A stretch of DNA of 40,593 nucleotides from Candidatus Binatus sp. (GCF_030646925.1 NZ_JAUSKL010000011.1:1-40593); one strand, 5' to 3'. Shown: positions 7,957 through 16,352, counted from the first letter of the stretch. Translations and numbers: made by a program. The notes: generated by a model not told the origin, from the sequence alone.

Positions 7957-7990
7957 CCGAGCGGTCTGGGAAGATACAAGGGGGAAGAGA

Positions 7991-8077
7991 ATGTCCAAGG
8001 CATCTGATGACGACGGCACCCTCCTGGCGACGGTGAGAATCGCGTCGAGCCAGGCGGAAGCGAAAAAATCGAAATGA
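7991..8077 (+). CDS. possible 28-aa peptide translationally coupled to the TPR gene
   Basis: Reads MSKASDDDGTLLATVRIASS, then QAEAKKSK. It has a strong ribosome site (AAGGGGGAAGAGA) directly before ATG 7991. Its stop overlaps the next gene's start in an ATGA arrangement, the usual sign of translational coupling. It could be a real micro-protein or a leader that loads ribosomes for the TPR gene, which has no ribosome site of its own. No family recognised. Confidence 0.45.
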   Translation: MSKASDDDGTLLATVRIASSQAEAKKSK

Positions 8078-8835
8078 TCGAATGGACATTTGGGCGGCGC
8101 GTCTTAAACTCGGCGGCATCTGGTCCGCGGCGAAAAAGAAGCCTCGCAGCGCTTTTTCTCGTCGCCGCGGCTCTCTGGTGGGCTCGGCCGCCAATCCGGG
8201 CGGCTTCAAACGCTGCCTCAGAGGCGGTCTGCGATGTCAGCGCTGACTACGCCCTTGGTAATGAAGACTACCCTGAGGCAATCCGCCTGCATGAAGAGGT
8301 CCTACGCCACGATCCGAACGATGCCCTTGCCCGATATCACTTGGGTTTCGCGTATGCAATGAACCACGATGCGCCGGGGGAGTTACGCGAATATCGCCGC
8401 GCCGAAGACTTGGGCCTGCGCCAATGGGATCTCTTCCTGAACCTTGGCCTTCTTTACCTGGAGCGTCACGAGCTCCGCGCCGCACTAAACGCTCTGACGG
8501 CGGCGACGAAGCTCGGTCCGCAGCATGCGGAAACGCACTTGAACCTGGCTCTCGCGTATGAGCGCGCGGCGCTGCTCCCTCAGGCGCTGAGAGAAATTTT
8601 GGCGTCGCTGGAGCTTGGCCCCGATCAACCGGATGCGCAGAACACGCTCGCGGTAATCGATGCGGAGATGGGCAATTATGAAGGTGCGCGCGCGGTCTGG
8701 GTGAAACTGGTTCGAATCGATCCGGATTATCAACCTGCGCGCGTGAACCTGGCCGTCCTCGAGCGAGTAGCTACAGACGGTGCGTCGCCACCTCGCCTGA
8801 GCTGGATCTCTGAATCGCCGGGAAGTTCGCGGTGA
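8074..8835 (+). CDS. tetratricopeptide-repeat protein with N-terminal membrane anchor or signal
   Basis: A 253-aa protein with a basic N-terminus (GPRRKRS) and a hydrophobic segment (LAALFLVAAALWWA, residues 24-37), so it is membrane-anchored or exported. About four TPR units follow. Recognisable helices include YPEAIRLHEEVLRHDPNDALARYHLG, abbreviated to YPEAIRLHEE and DPNDALARYHLG, then HAETHLNLALAYERA, QALREILASLELGPDQ and YEGARAVWVKLVRIDP. TPRs mediate protein-protein contacts, and the partner is unknown. The start overlaps the preceding 28-codon frame and its end overlaps the GTG upstream of ppsA by four bases, so it is operonic with ppsA. The TPR/ppsA pairing has no functional explanation from sequence. 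Confidence 0.85.
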   Translation: MIEWTFGRRVLNSAASGPRRKRSLAALFLVAAALWWARPPIRAASNAASEAVCDVSADYALGNEDYPEAIRLHEEVLRHDPNDALARYHLGFAYAMNHDAPGELREYRRAEDLGLRQWDLFLNLGLLYLERHELRAALNALTAATKLGPQHAETHLNLALAYERAALLPQALREILASLELGPDQPDAQNTLAVIDAEMGNYEGARAVWVKLVRIDPDYQPARVNLAVLERVATDGASPPRLSWISESPGSSR

Positions 8836-8852
8836 GTGGAGGATATAGCAAG

Positions 8853-11264
8853 ATGTCCGCAGGTCTGCATCACATAGTCTGGTTCTCCGATCCGGAGTCC
8901 TCCGACGTAACGCAGATGGGAGGGAAGAACGCCTCACTCGGGGAAATGACGAGGAACATGCGCCAAGCGGGCATCCCGGTGCCTGAAGGCTTCGCGATCA
9001 CCGCCGCGGGTTACTGGGCTTTTCTCGACGCAAACGGCCTCAGGCCGAAGATCGCGGCACTCCTTCAGGATTTGAAGAAGGAAAAAATCACCCTTGGTCG
9101 TGCGGGGCGCTCGATCCGCGCGCTGATTGCCACGGCAAAGTTTCCGGCGGAAATGGAAGACGCGATCAAAAAGGCGTACCAGGAGCTGTCTGCGAAGGCC
9201 CGTCGCCAAAATCTCGACGTCGCCGTCAGGAGCAGCGCGACCGCCGAGGACCTGCCCGATGCGAGTTTCGCGGGCCAGCACGAGACCTATCTCAATGTGC
9301 GGGGCGAACGCGATCTGCTCGACGCCTGCCGGCGCTGCTTCGCCTCGCTCTTCAAGGATCGTGCGATCGTCTATCGAGAAACCCACCACTTCGAGCACAT
9401 GAAAGTCGGGCTGTCAGTCGGCGTTCAGCGGATGGTTCGCTCCGACCTCGGCAGCGCGGGCGTAATGTTCTCGATCGACACGGACAGCGGCTTTCCGAGG
9501 ACGATACTGATCGATGCCGCATGGGGATTGGGCGAAGCAGTGGTTCAGGGCCAAGTCGATCCCGACGAGTACATGATCTTCAAGCCACTGTTGGCGGAGC
9601 CGGAGCTGCATCCGATTATCGAAAAGAATCTGGGCACCAAGGAAGAGAAGATTGTTTACGGCGGGCGTGGCGGCAGTAATCCCACGCGCACGGTTCGTAC
9701 TTCATCGAGGGAGCGATTATCCTTCGTTCTGAAGGACGAGCAGATCCTCAAGCTTGCGCGGTGGGCAGTGGCGATCGAGGAACACTACCATCGCGCGATG
9801 GATATTGAATGGGCGAAGGACGGCAAGACCGGCGAGCTTTTCATCGTGCAAGCTCGGCCGGAGACCGTCCAATCGCGCAGAGAAGGCGCAGCAACCAAGA
9901 CCTATACCCTGAAAGGCAAGGGCCGCCGGTTGGTAACCGGACTCAGCATCGGCGAGGCGATCGCTTCCGGTAAAGTTTGCAAACTCAAGAGTCCTGCAGA
10001 GATCGCGCGATTCGAGAAAGGAGCAATCCTGGTAACCGCAACCACCGATCCGGACTGGATGCCGATCATGAAGCGCGCCGCCGCGATCGTCACGGACCAC
10101 GGCGGGCGCACCTCGCACGCAGCGATTGTGAGCCGTGAGCTCGGCTTGTCGGCGATTGTCGGGACTGGCAATGCGACATCAATACTTCACACCGGCCAGA
10201 CCGTCACAGTCTCGTGCGCAGAGGGTGAAGCGGGGTACGTTTACGACGGTGCAATTCCGTTCGAGGTTCGTGACCTCGCCTTCGACGATATAGCTCAGAC
10301 GCACACCAAGGTCATGCTTAACATGGCCAATCCGGCCGCGGCGCTCCGGTGGTGGCGGCTGCCGGCCGACGGGATCGGTCTTGCGCGAATGGAATTCATC
10401 ATCGGCAACATCATCAAGATTCATCCGATGGCGCTGGTGTCATTTGCAAAACTCAAGGATCCGAAAGCGCGGCGGCAGATCGCCCAATTGACCCGTGGCT
10501 ATCGGGACAAGTCGAACTATTTTGTCGACAAACTGGCTTTCGGTATCGCGCAAATTGCCGCATCCCGCTATCCCGATCCGGTGATCGTGCGCCTGAGCGA
10601 TTTCAAGACCAACGAGTACGCGCGCCTCATCGGTGGTGCGCAGTTCGAACCGACTGAGGAGAACCCCATGCTGGGATGGCGGGGTGCGAGCAGGTACTAC
10701 AGCGACGGCTATCGCAAAGGGTTCGCACTCGAATGTCGCGCCATCCGAAAAGTCCGTGACGAGATCGGGCTGCGCAATGTGATCGTAATGATTCCATTTT
10801 GCCGCACCCTCGATGAAGCCGACAAGACGCTTCAGACCATGGCCGACTACGGTCTCAGGCGAGGGCACAACGAACTCGAGGTGTACGTGATGTGCGAGAT
10901 TCCATCGAACGTGATCCTGGCGGAGAAATTCGCCGAGAGGTTCGACGGTTTCTCGATCGGCAGCAACGATCTGACGCAGCTCACTCTGGGAGTTGATCGT
11001 GACTCCGAGCGGCTGGCCCCACTCTTCGACGAACAGAACGAAGCGGTAACCACCCTAATCAGCAATGTGATCCGATCTGCGCACAAGCTTCGGCGCAAGG
11101 TCGGCCTGTGCGGAGAGGCGCCGAGCAACCATCCGGAGTTCGCGCGCTTCCTCGTGCGCGCCGGGATCGATTCAATCTCCGTGAGTCCGGGTAGCTTTGA
11201 CCGCGTGAAGCGAACGGTCGCTTCAGCAGAGTCCGAGGAACTGGCTACCGCCGCGGCAAAATGA
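8853..11264 (+). CDS. ppsA: phosphoenolpyruvate synthase
   Basis: An 803-aa enzyme converting pyruvate + ATP + water to PEP + AMP + phosphate, the gluconeogenic entry step. It has the three expected domains. The N-terminal ATP-grasp begins QMGGKNASLGEM, with RSSATAEDLPDASFAGQ near residue 125. The phosphohistidine swivel domain has TDHGGRTSHAAIVSRELG around residue 420, whose first His of SHA is the phosphocarrier. The C-terminal PEP-binding barrel ends with SIGSNDLTQLTLGVDRDS and GLCGEAPSN, which carry the catalytic Cys. Length is close to E. coli PpsA. GGAGG ten bases before ATG 8853 supports this start over the GTG at 8832. Probably driven by the sigma54 promoter at 7735, linking carbon rerouting to stress (inference). 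Confidence 0.97.
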   Translation: MSAGLHHIVWFSDPESSDVTQMGGKNASLGEMTRNMRQAGIPVPEGFAITAAGYWAFLDANGLRPKIAALLQDLKKEKITLGRAGRSIRALIATAKFPAEMEDAIKKAYQELSAKARRQNLDVAVRSSATAEDLPDASFAGQHETYLNVRGERDLLDACRRCFASLFKDRAIVYRETHHFEHMKVGLSVGVQRMVRSDLGSAGVMFSIDTDSGFPRTILIDAAWGLGEAVVQGQVDPDEYMIFKPLLAEPELHPIIEKNLGTKEEKIVYGGRGGSNPTRTVRTSSRERLSFVLKDEQILKLARWAVAIEEHYHRAMDIEWAKDGKTGELFIVQARPETVQSRREGAATKTYTLKGKGRRLVTGLSIGEAIASGKVCKLKSPAEIARFEKGAILVTATTDPDWMPIMKRAAAIVTDHGGRTSHAAIVSRELGLSAIVGTGNATSILHTGQTVTVSCAEGEAGYVYDGAIPFEVRDLAFDDIAQTHTKVMLNMANPAAALRWWRLPADGIGLARMEFIIGNIIKIHPMALVSFAKLKDPKARRQIAQLTRGYRDKSNYFVDKLAFGIAQIAASRYPDPVIVRLSDFKTNEYARLIGGAQFEPTEENPMLGWRGASRYYSDGYRKGFALECRAIRKVRDEIGLRNVIVMIPFCRTLDEADKTLQTMADYGLRRGHNELEVYVMCEIPSNVILAEKFAERFDGFSIGSNDLTQLTLGVDRDSERLAPLFDEQNEAVTTLISNVIRSAHKLRRKVGLCGEAPSNHPEFARFLVRAGIDSISVSPGSFDRVKRTVASAESEELATAAAK

Positions 11265-11286
11265 AGGCCCAATGGGAGGCCCAGTC

Positions 11287-13278
11287 ATGCTTGACCTGGC
11301 AAACGAACGCCTTCGGATGGTCAAAGATCAGATCGCCGCGCGCGGAGTGCACAATCCGGCAGTGCTCGAGGCGATGCGACGTGTCCCTCGCGAGGCTTTC
11401 CTGCCGGATCAACTCGCCGAGTTCGCATACCAGGATACGCCCTTGCCGATCGAGGCCGACCAGACCATTTCGCAGCCCTACATCGTCGCCCTGATGATCG
11501 AGAGCGTCGCGCCGCGCGCGAGTGATCGCGCGCTGGAGATAGGAACCGGCTCCGGATACGCGGCGGCGGTGCTATCGGAGGTCGTTGGCGAGGTCTATAC
11601 CGTCGAGCGCCACGAGCAACTGGCCAAACTGGCAACGAGACGTTTGGACAGTTTGGCATACTCGAACGTAAAGGTTCTTCATGGCGACGGCACCCTCGGC
11701 TGGCCCGAGCATGCTCCCTACGACGTGATCCTGGTGACCGCCGGCGGTCCGCAGGTGCCCAAGGCGTTGCTGCAACAACTGGCGATCGGCGGCCGCCTGA
11801 TCATCCCGGTAGGCGATACCTCGCGACTGCAACGTTTGGTTCGAGTTACCCGGACTAGCGAGGACCAGTTCGATGACGAGGATCTTGGCGAGGTCCAATT
11901 CGTCCCATTGATCGGTGCCGAGGGCTGGGACGCCGGCCTCGCCAAAGGCGAGCGCCCGTCTACTCAGCGCAGCCGTCCAGTGACGATCGCCAAGCTGATC
12001 CGCGAGACGGCCGAGCCTATCACAGACATCGAGCAGGCCGACGTGAGCTCCTTGATTGACCGGATAGGCGATGCTCGAATCGTTCTGCTCGGCGAGGCGA
12101 CCCACGGAACCTCGGAGTTCTACCGCATGCGCGCTCGCATCACCAAAGAACTGATCTTGCGCCACGGCTTCAACTTCGTCGCCGTTGAGGCTGATTGGCC
12201 CGATGCCGCGCGAGTCAACCAGTATGTGCGCCATGCTCCGGTGCGCCAGGAACAATGGAAGGCCTTCACCCGGTTCCCGACCTGGATGTGGCGAAACCAT
12301 GAAGCGTTGGACCTGATCGAGTGGCTTCGCGCCTGGAACGCAGAGGTGCAAGAACCGGAGCACCGTGCAAGCTTCTACGGGCTGGATCTATACAGCCTCT
12401 TCACTTCGATCGATGCGGTTATCACCTATCTGAGCGGCGTCGATCCGGCGATGGCCGAGGTCGCGAGGCGCCGGTACGGATGCCTCAGTCCCTGGGAACA
12501 TGATCCCGCAGTGTACGGGCGGGCCGTGCTCAGCGGGCGCTATAGAGACTGCGAAGCCGCAGGTGTTGCGATGCTGCGCGACATGCTGAATCGGCGAATC
12601 GAGTACTCACAGCGCGACGGCGATCGCTTCTTCGACGCCGCGCAGAATGCTCGATTAGCGGCCGCGGCGGAGCGCTATTACCGCGTGATGTACTACGGAT
12701 CGGTCGAATCATGGAATCTGCGCGATCAGCACATGTTCGATACCCTCGAGCGACTGCTGGAGTTCCACGGTCCCGGCAGCAAAGGCATCGTCTGGGAACA
12801 TAACTCACACGTTGGCGACGCGGCGGCTACGGAGATGGGCGCGCGTGGTGAACACAACATTGGACAGCTATCGCGCGCACGGTTCGCCGAGTCGGCATTT
12901 CTGGTTGGCTTCGGTACCGACCACGGCACTGTCGCGGCCGCCTCGGACTGGGACGGGCCGATGGAGGTTAAACGGGTGCGGCCGTCGCACGAGGCCAGTT
13001 ACGAGCGGCTATGCCACGACTCCGAGGTCAAAGCCTTCATGTTGCATCTTAGGGATCCGGTGAGACAGGCGGTTCGCGACGAACTGGAAGCGGCCCGCCT
13101 CGAACGCGCGATCGGCGTAATCTATCGGCCCGAATCCGAACTCCAAAGCCACTATTTCCAGGCTTGTTTGCCCCGACAATTCGACGAGTACATCTGGTTC
13201 GATGAAACGCGTGCAGTTTCGCCGCTTCCATCGGTCGTCGCCCCTGGAGTCCCGGAGACGTTTCCGTTCGGGGTTTGA
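11287..13278 (+). CDS. fusion of protein-L-isoaspartate O-methyltransferase and erythromycin-esterase-like domain
   Basis: A 663-aa two-domain protein. Residues about 1-215 are a PCMT that repairs isoaspartyl damage with S-adenosylmethionine: MVKDQIAARGVHNPAVLEAM, shown here by its core DQIAARGV, the TISQPYIVALM block and the SAM site LEIGTGSGYAAAVLS. Residues about 235-650 are an erythromycin-esterase (Ere, PF05139-type) domain with LGEATHGTSEFYRMR, VAVEADWPDA, NSHVGD and the C-terminal HYFQACLPRQFDEYIWFDE. The histidines and glutamate of GEATHG...EADW are those expected at the Ere active site. GGGAGG seven bases before ATG 11287 selects this start over 11272. It follows ppsA by 22 bases. 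Macrolide resistance is unlikely; many Ere-family members are uncharacterised stress proteins. Confidence 0.93.
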   Translation: MLDLANERLRMVKDQIAARGVHNPAVLEAMRRVPREAFLPDQLAEFAYQDTPLPIEADQTISQPYIVALMIESVAPRASDRALEIGTGSGYAAAVLSEVVGEVYTVERHEQLAKLATRRLDSLAYSNVKVLHGDGTLGWPEHAPYDVILVTAGGPQVPKALLQQLAIGGRLIIPVGDTSRLQRLVRVTRTSEDQFDDEDLGEVQFVPLIGAEGWDAGLAKGERPSTQRSRPVTIAKLIRETAEPITDIEQADVSSLIDRIGDARIVLLGEATHGTSEFYRMRARITKELILRHGFNFVAVEADWPDAARVNQYVRHAPVRQEQWKAFTRFPTWMWRNHEALDLIEWLRAWNAEVQEPEHRASFYGLDLYSLFTSIDAVITYLSGVDPAMAEVARRRYGCLSPWEHDPAVYGRAVLSGRYRDCEAAGVAMLRDMLNRRIEYSQRDGDRFFDAAQNARLAAAAERYYRVMYYGSVESWNLRDQHMFDTLERLLEFHGPGSKGIVWEHNSHVGDAAATEMGARGEHNIGQLSRARFAESAFLVGFGTDHGTVAAASDWDGPMEVKRVRPSHEASYERLCHDSEVKAFMLHLRDPVRQAVRDELEAARLERAIGVIYRPESELQSHYFQACLPRQFDEYIWFDETRAVSPLPSVVAPGVPETFPFGV

Positions 13279-13309
13279 CTGTCCACGAGTAGGCCGACGG
13301 AAATACGAG

Positions 13310-14212
13310 ATGGCTGCGACCATTGCGAAAGTATTGAGCAAGCTCGACTGGATGCGCGAACAACGCATTTGGCCCAACGGCTTGCGATACCTGTGGACCG
13401 ACGCTTTCGGCGTCACTCTGCTGGTTTCGCTCTACCACGAACTGAAGCAGAACAAGTTCCTGGACGAAGCTCAGTGGGTGGTGGCAGACGTCGAGCGTGT
13501 CCTCGGGCGTCGGCGCGGTTATCGAATCGGGCAAGCTGCGGATCGTGATGGCCAGTACTTTCACTATCTGGCGATGTGGATTTACGCGCTAACTCGCCTC
13601 GGCAAGATAGTTCCCGAATACCGCGCGAAGGCGATTCAATTGGTGAAGGACATCCATCCCGCTTTCCTGGTTCCGGGCCGGGGCGTGTACTGGAAAATGC
13701 TCGAGGATTTAAGCGCACCGCATCCTGGTTTCGGACTCGGCTCGCTCGATTCGTTCCACGGATACGTTGTTTACCGGCTGCTTGACGAAGATGCGCTCGC
13801 GGGCGAAATCCGGGAGATGAAAACCATCGTCGAACGAAGCTATGAGGACCTGGTCATCAACCAGGACCTCGGTCTTGGGATGATGCTCTGGATGACGAGC
13901 TTCTTTCCCGAAGAGCGTTGGGCGCGCCTTCAGCGTGAGCGGAGCCTCGCTATACTCGACCGGATGTGGATCGATCGGCCGGGCTACTTCTGCCGCGAGC
14001 TGGGAGCATCTTCGGTCAAATTTGCTTTCACGAACTTCGGCGTCTCTGTCGGTCTCCAAGCCGTCGAGGCATGGCCGGAGCGCGTCGCGCGATTGAATTC
14101 ATTTTTCGAAACGTACCGCTCGGGAGACGAATACGATACCGATGCGATTACGCACGTGATGGCGTGCGTGTCATCTTTCGCCGGCGAGTTCTTACCACCC
14201 CTCGCGACGTAA
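13310..14212 (+). CDS. unknown-function protein, predicted alpha-helical (300 aa)
   Basis: I do not recognise a named family. The protein starts MAATIAKVLSKLDWMREQRIW. It is rich in aromatic residues and alternating helices, with repeated motifs such as PNGLRYLWTDAFGVTLLVSLY, here only its part RYLWTDAFGV, FHYLAMWIYAL, GLGSLDSFHGYVVYRLL and NFGVSVGLQAV. That spacing of helices with Trp/Tyr/His at their ends resembles alpha/alpha-toroid glycosidase folds, but no catalytic acid pair can be assigned. No signal peptide or membrane helix, so cytoplasmic. The frame extends upstream to 13202 inside the preceding gene, but the N-terminal 36 residues there are arginine-rich and look like out-of-frame sequence; ATG 13310 is preferred though its ribosome site is weak. 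Last gene of the ppsA series. Confidence 0.78.
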   Translation: MAATIAKVLSKLDWMREQRIWPNGLRYLWTDAFGVTLLVSLYHELKQNKFLDEAQWVVADVERVLGRRRGYRIGQAADRDGQYFHYLAMWIYALTRLGKIVPEYRAKAIQLVKDIHPAFLVPGRGVYWKMLEDLSAPHPGFGLGSLDSFHGYVVYRLLDEDALAGEIREMKTIVERSYEDLVINQDLGLGMMLWMTSFFPEERWARLQRERSLAILDRMWIDRPGYFCRELGASSVKFAFTNFGVSVGLQAVEAWPERVARLNSFFETYRSGDEYDTDAITHVMACVSSFAGEFLPPLAT

Positions 14213-14236
14213 GTATTGCGCGGGCTTAACCTGCGG

Positions 14237-14968
14237 CTACGCTTGGGCCGCACGCAGATGGTTGATGACGCCATCGACGCCGAAGATGTACCAGGCGTCC
14301 GCTTCGGCCATCTGCGCCTGACGGTTGTTGGGCACTGCGCCCTCGAGAGTCACCACCGAGTTGCGCGTGCTAACCTTGATAGAGTCGTGGGTGAGGAGGC
14401 GATCCTTTTCCAACGCCATAGTGACAGCGTCGCTGATCTCGTCGTCGCGATCGTCCTCGAATGGCTTAACTTCGATCCCGTTTACGACGTCGCGAGTTCC
14501 CGGCACCCACCATGCGAGCAGTCCGGCGAGCCGCTTGTGCGACAGGCTTTCGACCTTACCATTGAGCGTCACGACTCCGTCAGCGACTGCGATCTCGATA
14601 TAGTTGTCGCCGTCAGTGGCGGCTTCGACGGAAGCTCCCACGCGCCGCTCTTCGGCAGTTTGAATCCTGCAATCGGTGAAAGCTCCTTCCTGCAACATCG
14701 CAGCGCGCAGGTGATCCCGGATCGCGCCATCACCCATCGGTTGTGCCGGAGCGACGCGGAGCCTGTCGATGATTCCTCTCGAACCGCGAATCGAAGCCGC
14801 CAGTTCCAGCGCGATCTTCTTGGCCGCAAGACTTTCGGTTTCGCCTTGAAGGACCAGGCTTCCGTCGGGTTGATGTTCGATAACAATCGGGTACCGACGA
14901 AGATCAACGCGCAGATCGCGCTCCAGAGCCGCATGAACCTCGCGAACGATTTCCGCTGATTCAACCAT
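14237..14968 (-). CDS. BON-domain protein, three repeats
   Basis: A 243-aa protein with three BON-type units: an N-terminal one around DGSLVLQGETESLAAKK, a middle one around GVVTLNGKVESLSHKRLAG and a C-terminal one around SVVTLEGAVPNNRQAQMAEADAW. There is no signal peptide. The middle unit is preceded by an insertion (QTAEERRVGASVEAATDGDN). It starts seven bases after the upstream DUF2267 gene stops, so the two are co-transcribed from the sigma54 promoter at 15451. Like the BON gene at 6069, it sits in a stress cluster. Membrane or phospholipid association is a family expectation, not visible here. Confidence 0.85.
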   Translation of the reverse strand: MVESAEIVREVHAALERDLRVDLRRYPIVIEHQPDGSLVLQGETESLAAKKIALELAASIRGSRGIIDRLRVAPAQPMGDGAIRDHLRAAMLQEGAFTDCRIQTAEERRVGASVEAATDGDNYIEIAVADGVVTLNGKVESLSHKRLAGLLAWWVPGTRDVVNGIEVKPFEDDRDDEISDAVTMALEKDRLLTHDSIKVSTRNSVVTLEGAVPNNRQAQMAEADAWYIFGVDGVINHLRAAQA

Positions 14969-14975
14969 GAAACGT

Positions 14976-15413
14976 CTAGACCCCGGATGGATTGACCGTC
15001 TGATGCCGGCGCTGCGCTTCGGCCCACAGTTTCTTCAGATCCTTGGGAAGCTGGCTCATCACGTCCCACGCCTCGCCTTCCTGCCCGGTCGTGCTGCCGA
15101 GCAACTTCTGCAATCCCGCGAAAACGGCCGATACCGCACGTTCCGCTTCCGCATCATCGGTGAGTCCGGCCATCCGGCGCACTTCCCATATGAACTGATC
15201 CCCGCTGACACGATGGACCTTGCGGTCGGGGTGCTCCAGAGACATCCACATCATCTTGAGGCGCTTGGGGAGTTGCGCGGCGACATGCGCCGCTTCCTGC
15301 GGCGTGATCCGATCGCGCAGTTCCTGGAAGACCGCGAAGGTCAGCCCCTCCGCGCGGCGCAGGTCGCATCCGATGCGCCCAATCACATCCTTGAAGAATT
15401 CCTGATCTTGCAT
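14976..15413 (-). CDS. DUF2267 family protein, paralogue of the gene at 1986
   Basis: A 145-aa protein clearly paralogous to the one at 1986-2399: it shares FAVFQELRDRITP, AAQLPKRLKMMWMS, VRRMAGL and SQLPKDLKKLW. The function of the family is unknown. The ribosome site is GGGAG about ten bases before ATG 15413. It is the first gene of a DUF2267-BON pair with its own sigma54 promoter. Two paralogues under near-identical promoters suggest duplication of a promoter-plus-gene module. Confidence 0.88.
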   Translation of the reverse strand: MQDQEFFKDVIGRIGCDLRRAEGLTFAVFQELRDRITPQEAAHVAAQLPKRLKMMWMSLEHPDRKVHRVSGDQFIWEVRRMAGLTDDAEAERAVSAVFAGLQKLLGSTTGQEGEAWDVMSQLPKDLKKLWAEAQRRHQTVNPSGV

Positions 15414-15450
15414 AATGAATCACTCCCGCTAGTGCTCTTGTAATTCGTTG

Positions 15451-15466
15451 AGCATGGCATGTGCCA
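15451..15466 (-). promoter_or_regulatory. sigma54 promoter for the DUF2267-BON operon
   Basis: On the minus strand TGGCACATGCCATGCT has GG-N10-GC spacing and two mismatches, at the same positions and to the same bases as at 1940. The leader would be about 27 bases. I found no matching enhancer dyad within 200 bp upstream. Confidence 0.72.
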
Positions 15467-15528
15467 AGTACCAAAACCCCGATTTGTTCGCGGGGCCTCC
15501 CGCCTGGCTTCCGCGTTTCGATAGACAG

Positions 15529-16077
15529 CTACGGGACTCGTTTGCCGCCAACGATCGCGACGGTGCTCGCCTGCGGACCTTCGTCGCCTTCCTCCTCGGC
15601 AAAGCGCACCGCAGTTCCTGGCGTCAGATCGTCGAAATGCTCATGCAGGACACTGTGGCGATGGAAATAGATCTCGCGATTATCCTCCGTCTCGAGGAAG
15701 CCGTACCCTTCCTTCGCGAAAATGCGGGCAACGCGGCCCACCGACGGCAGCTCGTGCGCCTTTACGTCGCGTCTGAGCTCGCGAAGATGATCCTCGATGC
15801 GACGCCGGGCGGCATCGAATGAATCTCTGATCGCGATGGCCAAATCATCGGCCTCCTGCCGGTCGACCGAGATGTCCGCCCCGGGCACCCGGAGATCAAT
15901 CCGCACATTGAACGGGCCTCCTTTGCGGTGGTGATGAACCGGCGCTTCGACCACGACGTGGCATCCGGTGAGCCGTGGGAAGTAGAGCTGAAGATCGTCG
16001 GCGCGTTCGCGGATCTGCGCCTCCATGGCCGGGGTCAACTGGAAATCGCGTGAAGTAATTTGAAGCGGGCGCTGCAT
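15529..16077 (-). CDS. ribosome hibernation-factor-like S30AE domain fused to a cold-shock domain
   Basis: A 182-aa fusion. Residues about 1-105 are an S30AE/HPF-RaiA domain (PLQITSRDFQLTPAMEAQI, then CHVVVEAPVHHHRKGGPFNVRIDL, here noted by HHHRKGGPFNVRIDLRVPG). Such proteins bind the decoding region of idle ribosomes. Residues about 115-182 are a cold-shock/OB fold with VGRVARIFAKEGYGFLETED, of which GYGFLETED and EIYFHRHSV are the two RNA-binding motifs. The YFHRHSV segment normally reads FFH.S. The protein replaces the dimerising C-terminal domain of long HPF with an RNA-binding one, so its mode of ribosome inactivation may differ. ATG 16077, with a sigma54 promoter some 50-65 bases upstream. 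Confidence 0.93.
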   Translation of the reverse strand: MQRPLQITSRDFQLTPAMEAQIRERADDLQLYFPRLTGCHVVVEAPVHHHRKGGPFNVRIDLRVPGADISVDRQEADDLAIAIRDSFDAARRRIEDHLRELRRDVKAHELPSVGRVARIFAKEGYGFLETEDNREIYFHRHSVLHEHFDDLTPGTAVRFAEEEGDEGPQASTVAIVGGKRVP

Positions 16078-16125
16078 TTGAATTCACCATCTCGGGGGTC
16101 GAGTTTTGAGATACGCGCTGAAGGG

Positions 16126-16141
16126 TGCATCGGATGTGCCA
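16126..16141 (-). promoter_or_regulatory. sigma54 promoter for the hpf-csd gene
   Basis: On the minus strand TGGCACATCCGATGCA has GG-N10-GC spacing and two mismatches, the same deviations as the two DUF2267 promoters. The 426-base region 16078-16503 holds this site, a dyad and a divergent sigma54 promoter; I see no convincing gene in it. Confidence 0.73.
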
Positions 16142-16267
16142 ACCCGAGGCCTTGCTTGTTTGCTGCTCATCACGTCATTCGCGAGCTTTTGCGGCCATCT
16201 AATATCCCGCTTCGATGAGAGTCTCGAAGATCGGGCGTCCTGGACCGGCGTGGGGTCTTGAAGAGGG

Positions 16268-16284
16268 TGTATCCGAACGCAACA
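16268..16284. promoter_or_regulatory. candidate enhancer dyad shared by hpf-csd and cbs promoters
   Basis: TGTATCCGAACGCAACA differs at two positions from the 31079 site. It lies 126 bp upstream of the hpf-csd -24 element and 52 bp upstream of the cbs one, between divergent promoters. Confidence 0.55.
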
Positions 16285-16336
16285 TTCGATCAGCGCCCGC
16301 TCTTCTGCGTTGCCGCGATTCGACTTACTAATTCGA

Positions 16337-16352
16337 TGGCATGACCGATGCT
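16337..16352 (+). promoter_or_regulatory. sigma54 promoter for the CBS-domain gene
   Basis: TGGCATGACCGATGCT has GG-N10-GC spacing and two mismatches. The predicted leader is about 140 bases before ATG 16504, longer than the others. Confidence 0.65.

Noticed and set aside
11287-13278. Macrolide-resistance gene
   Set aside because: The Ere-like domain is fused to a repair methyltransferase and lies in a chromosomal stress operon; most of the family does not confer resistance.
15448-15822. Plus-strand open frame opposite hpf-csd (124 codons)
   Set aside because: It lies antisense to a well-supported fusion protein; no recognisable domain.
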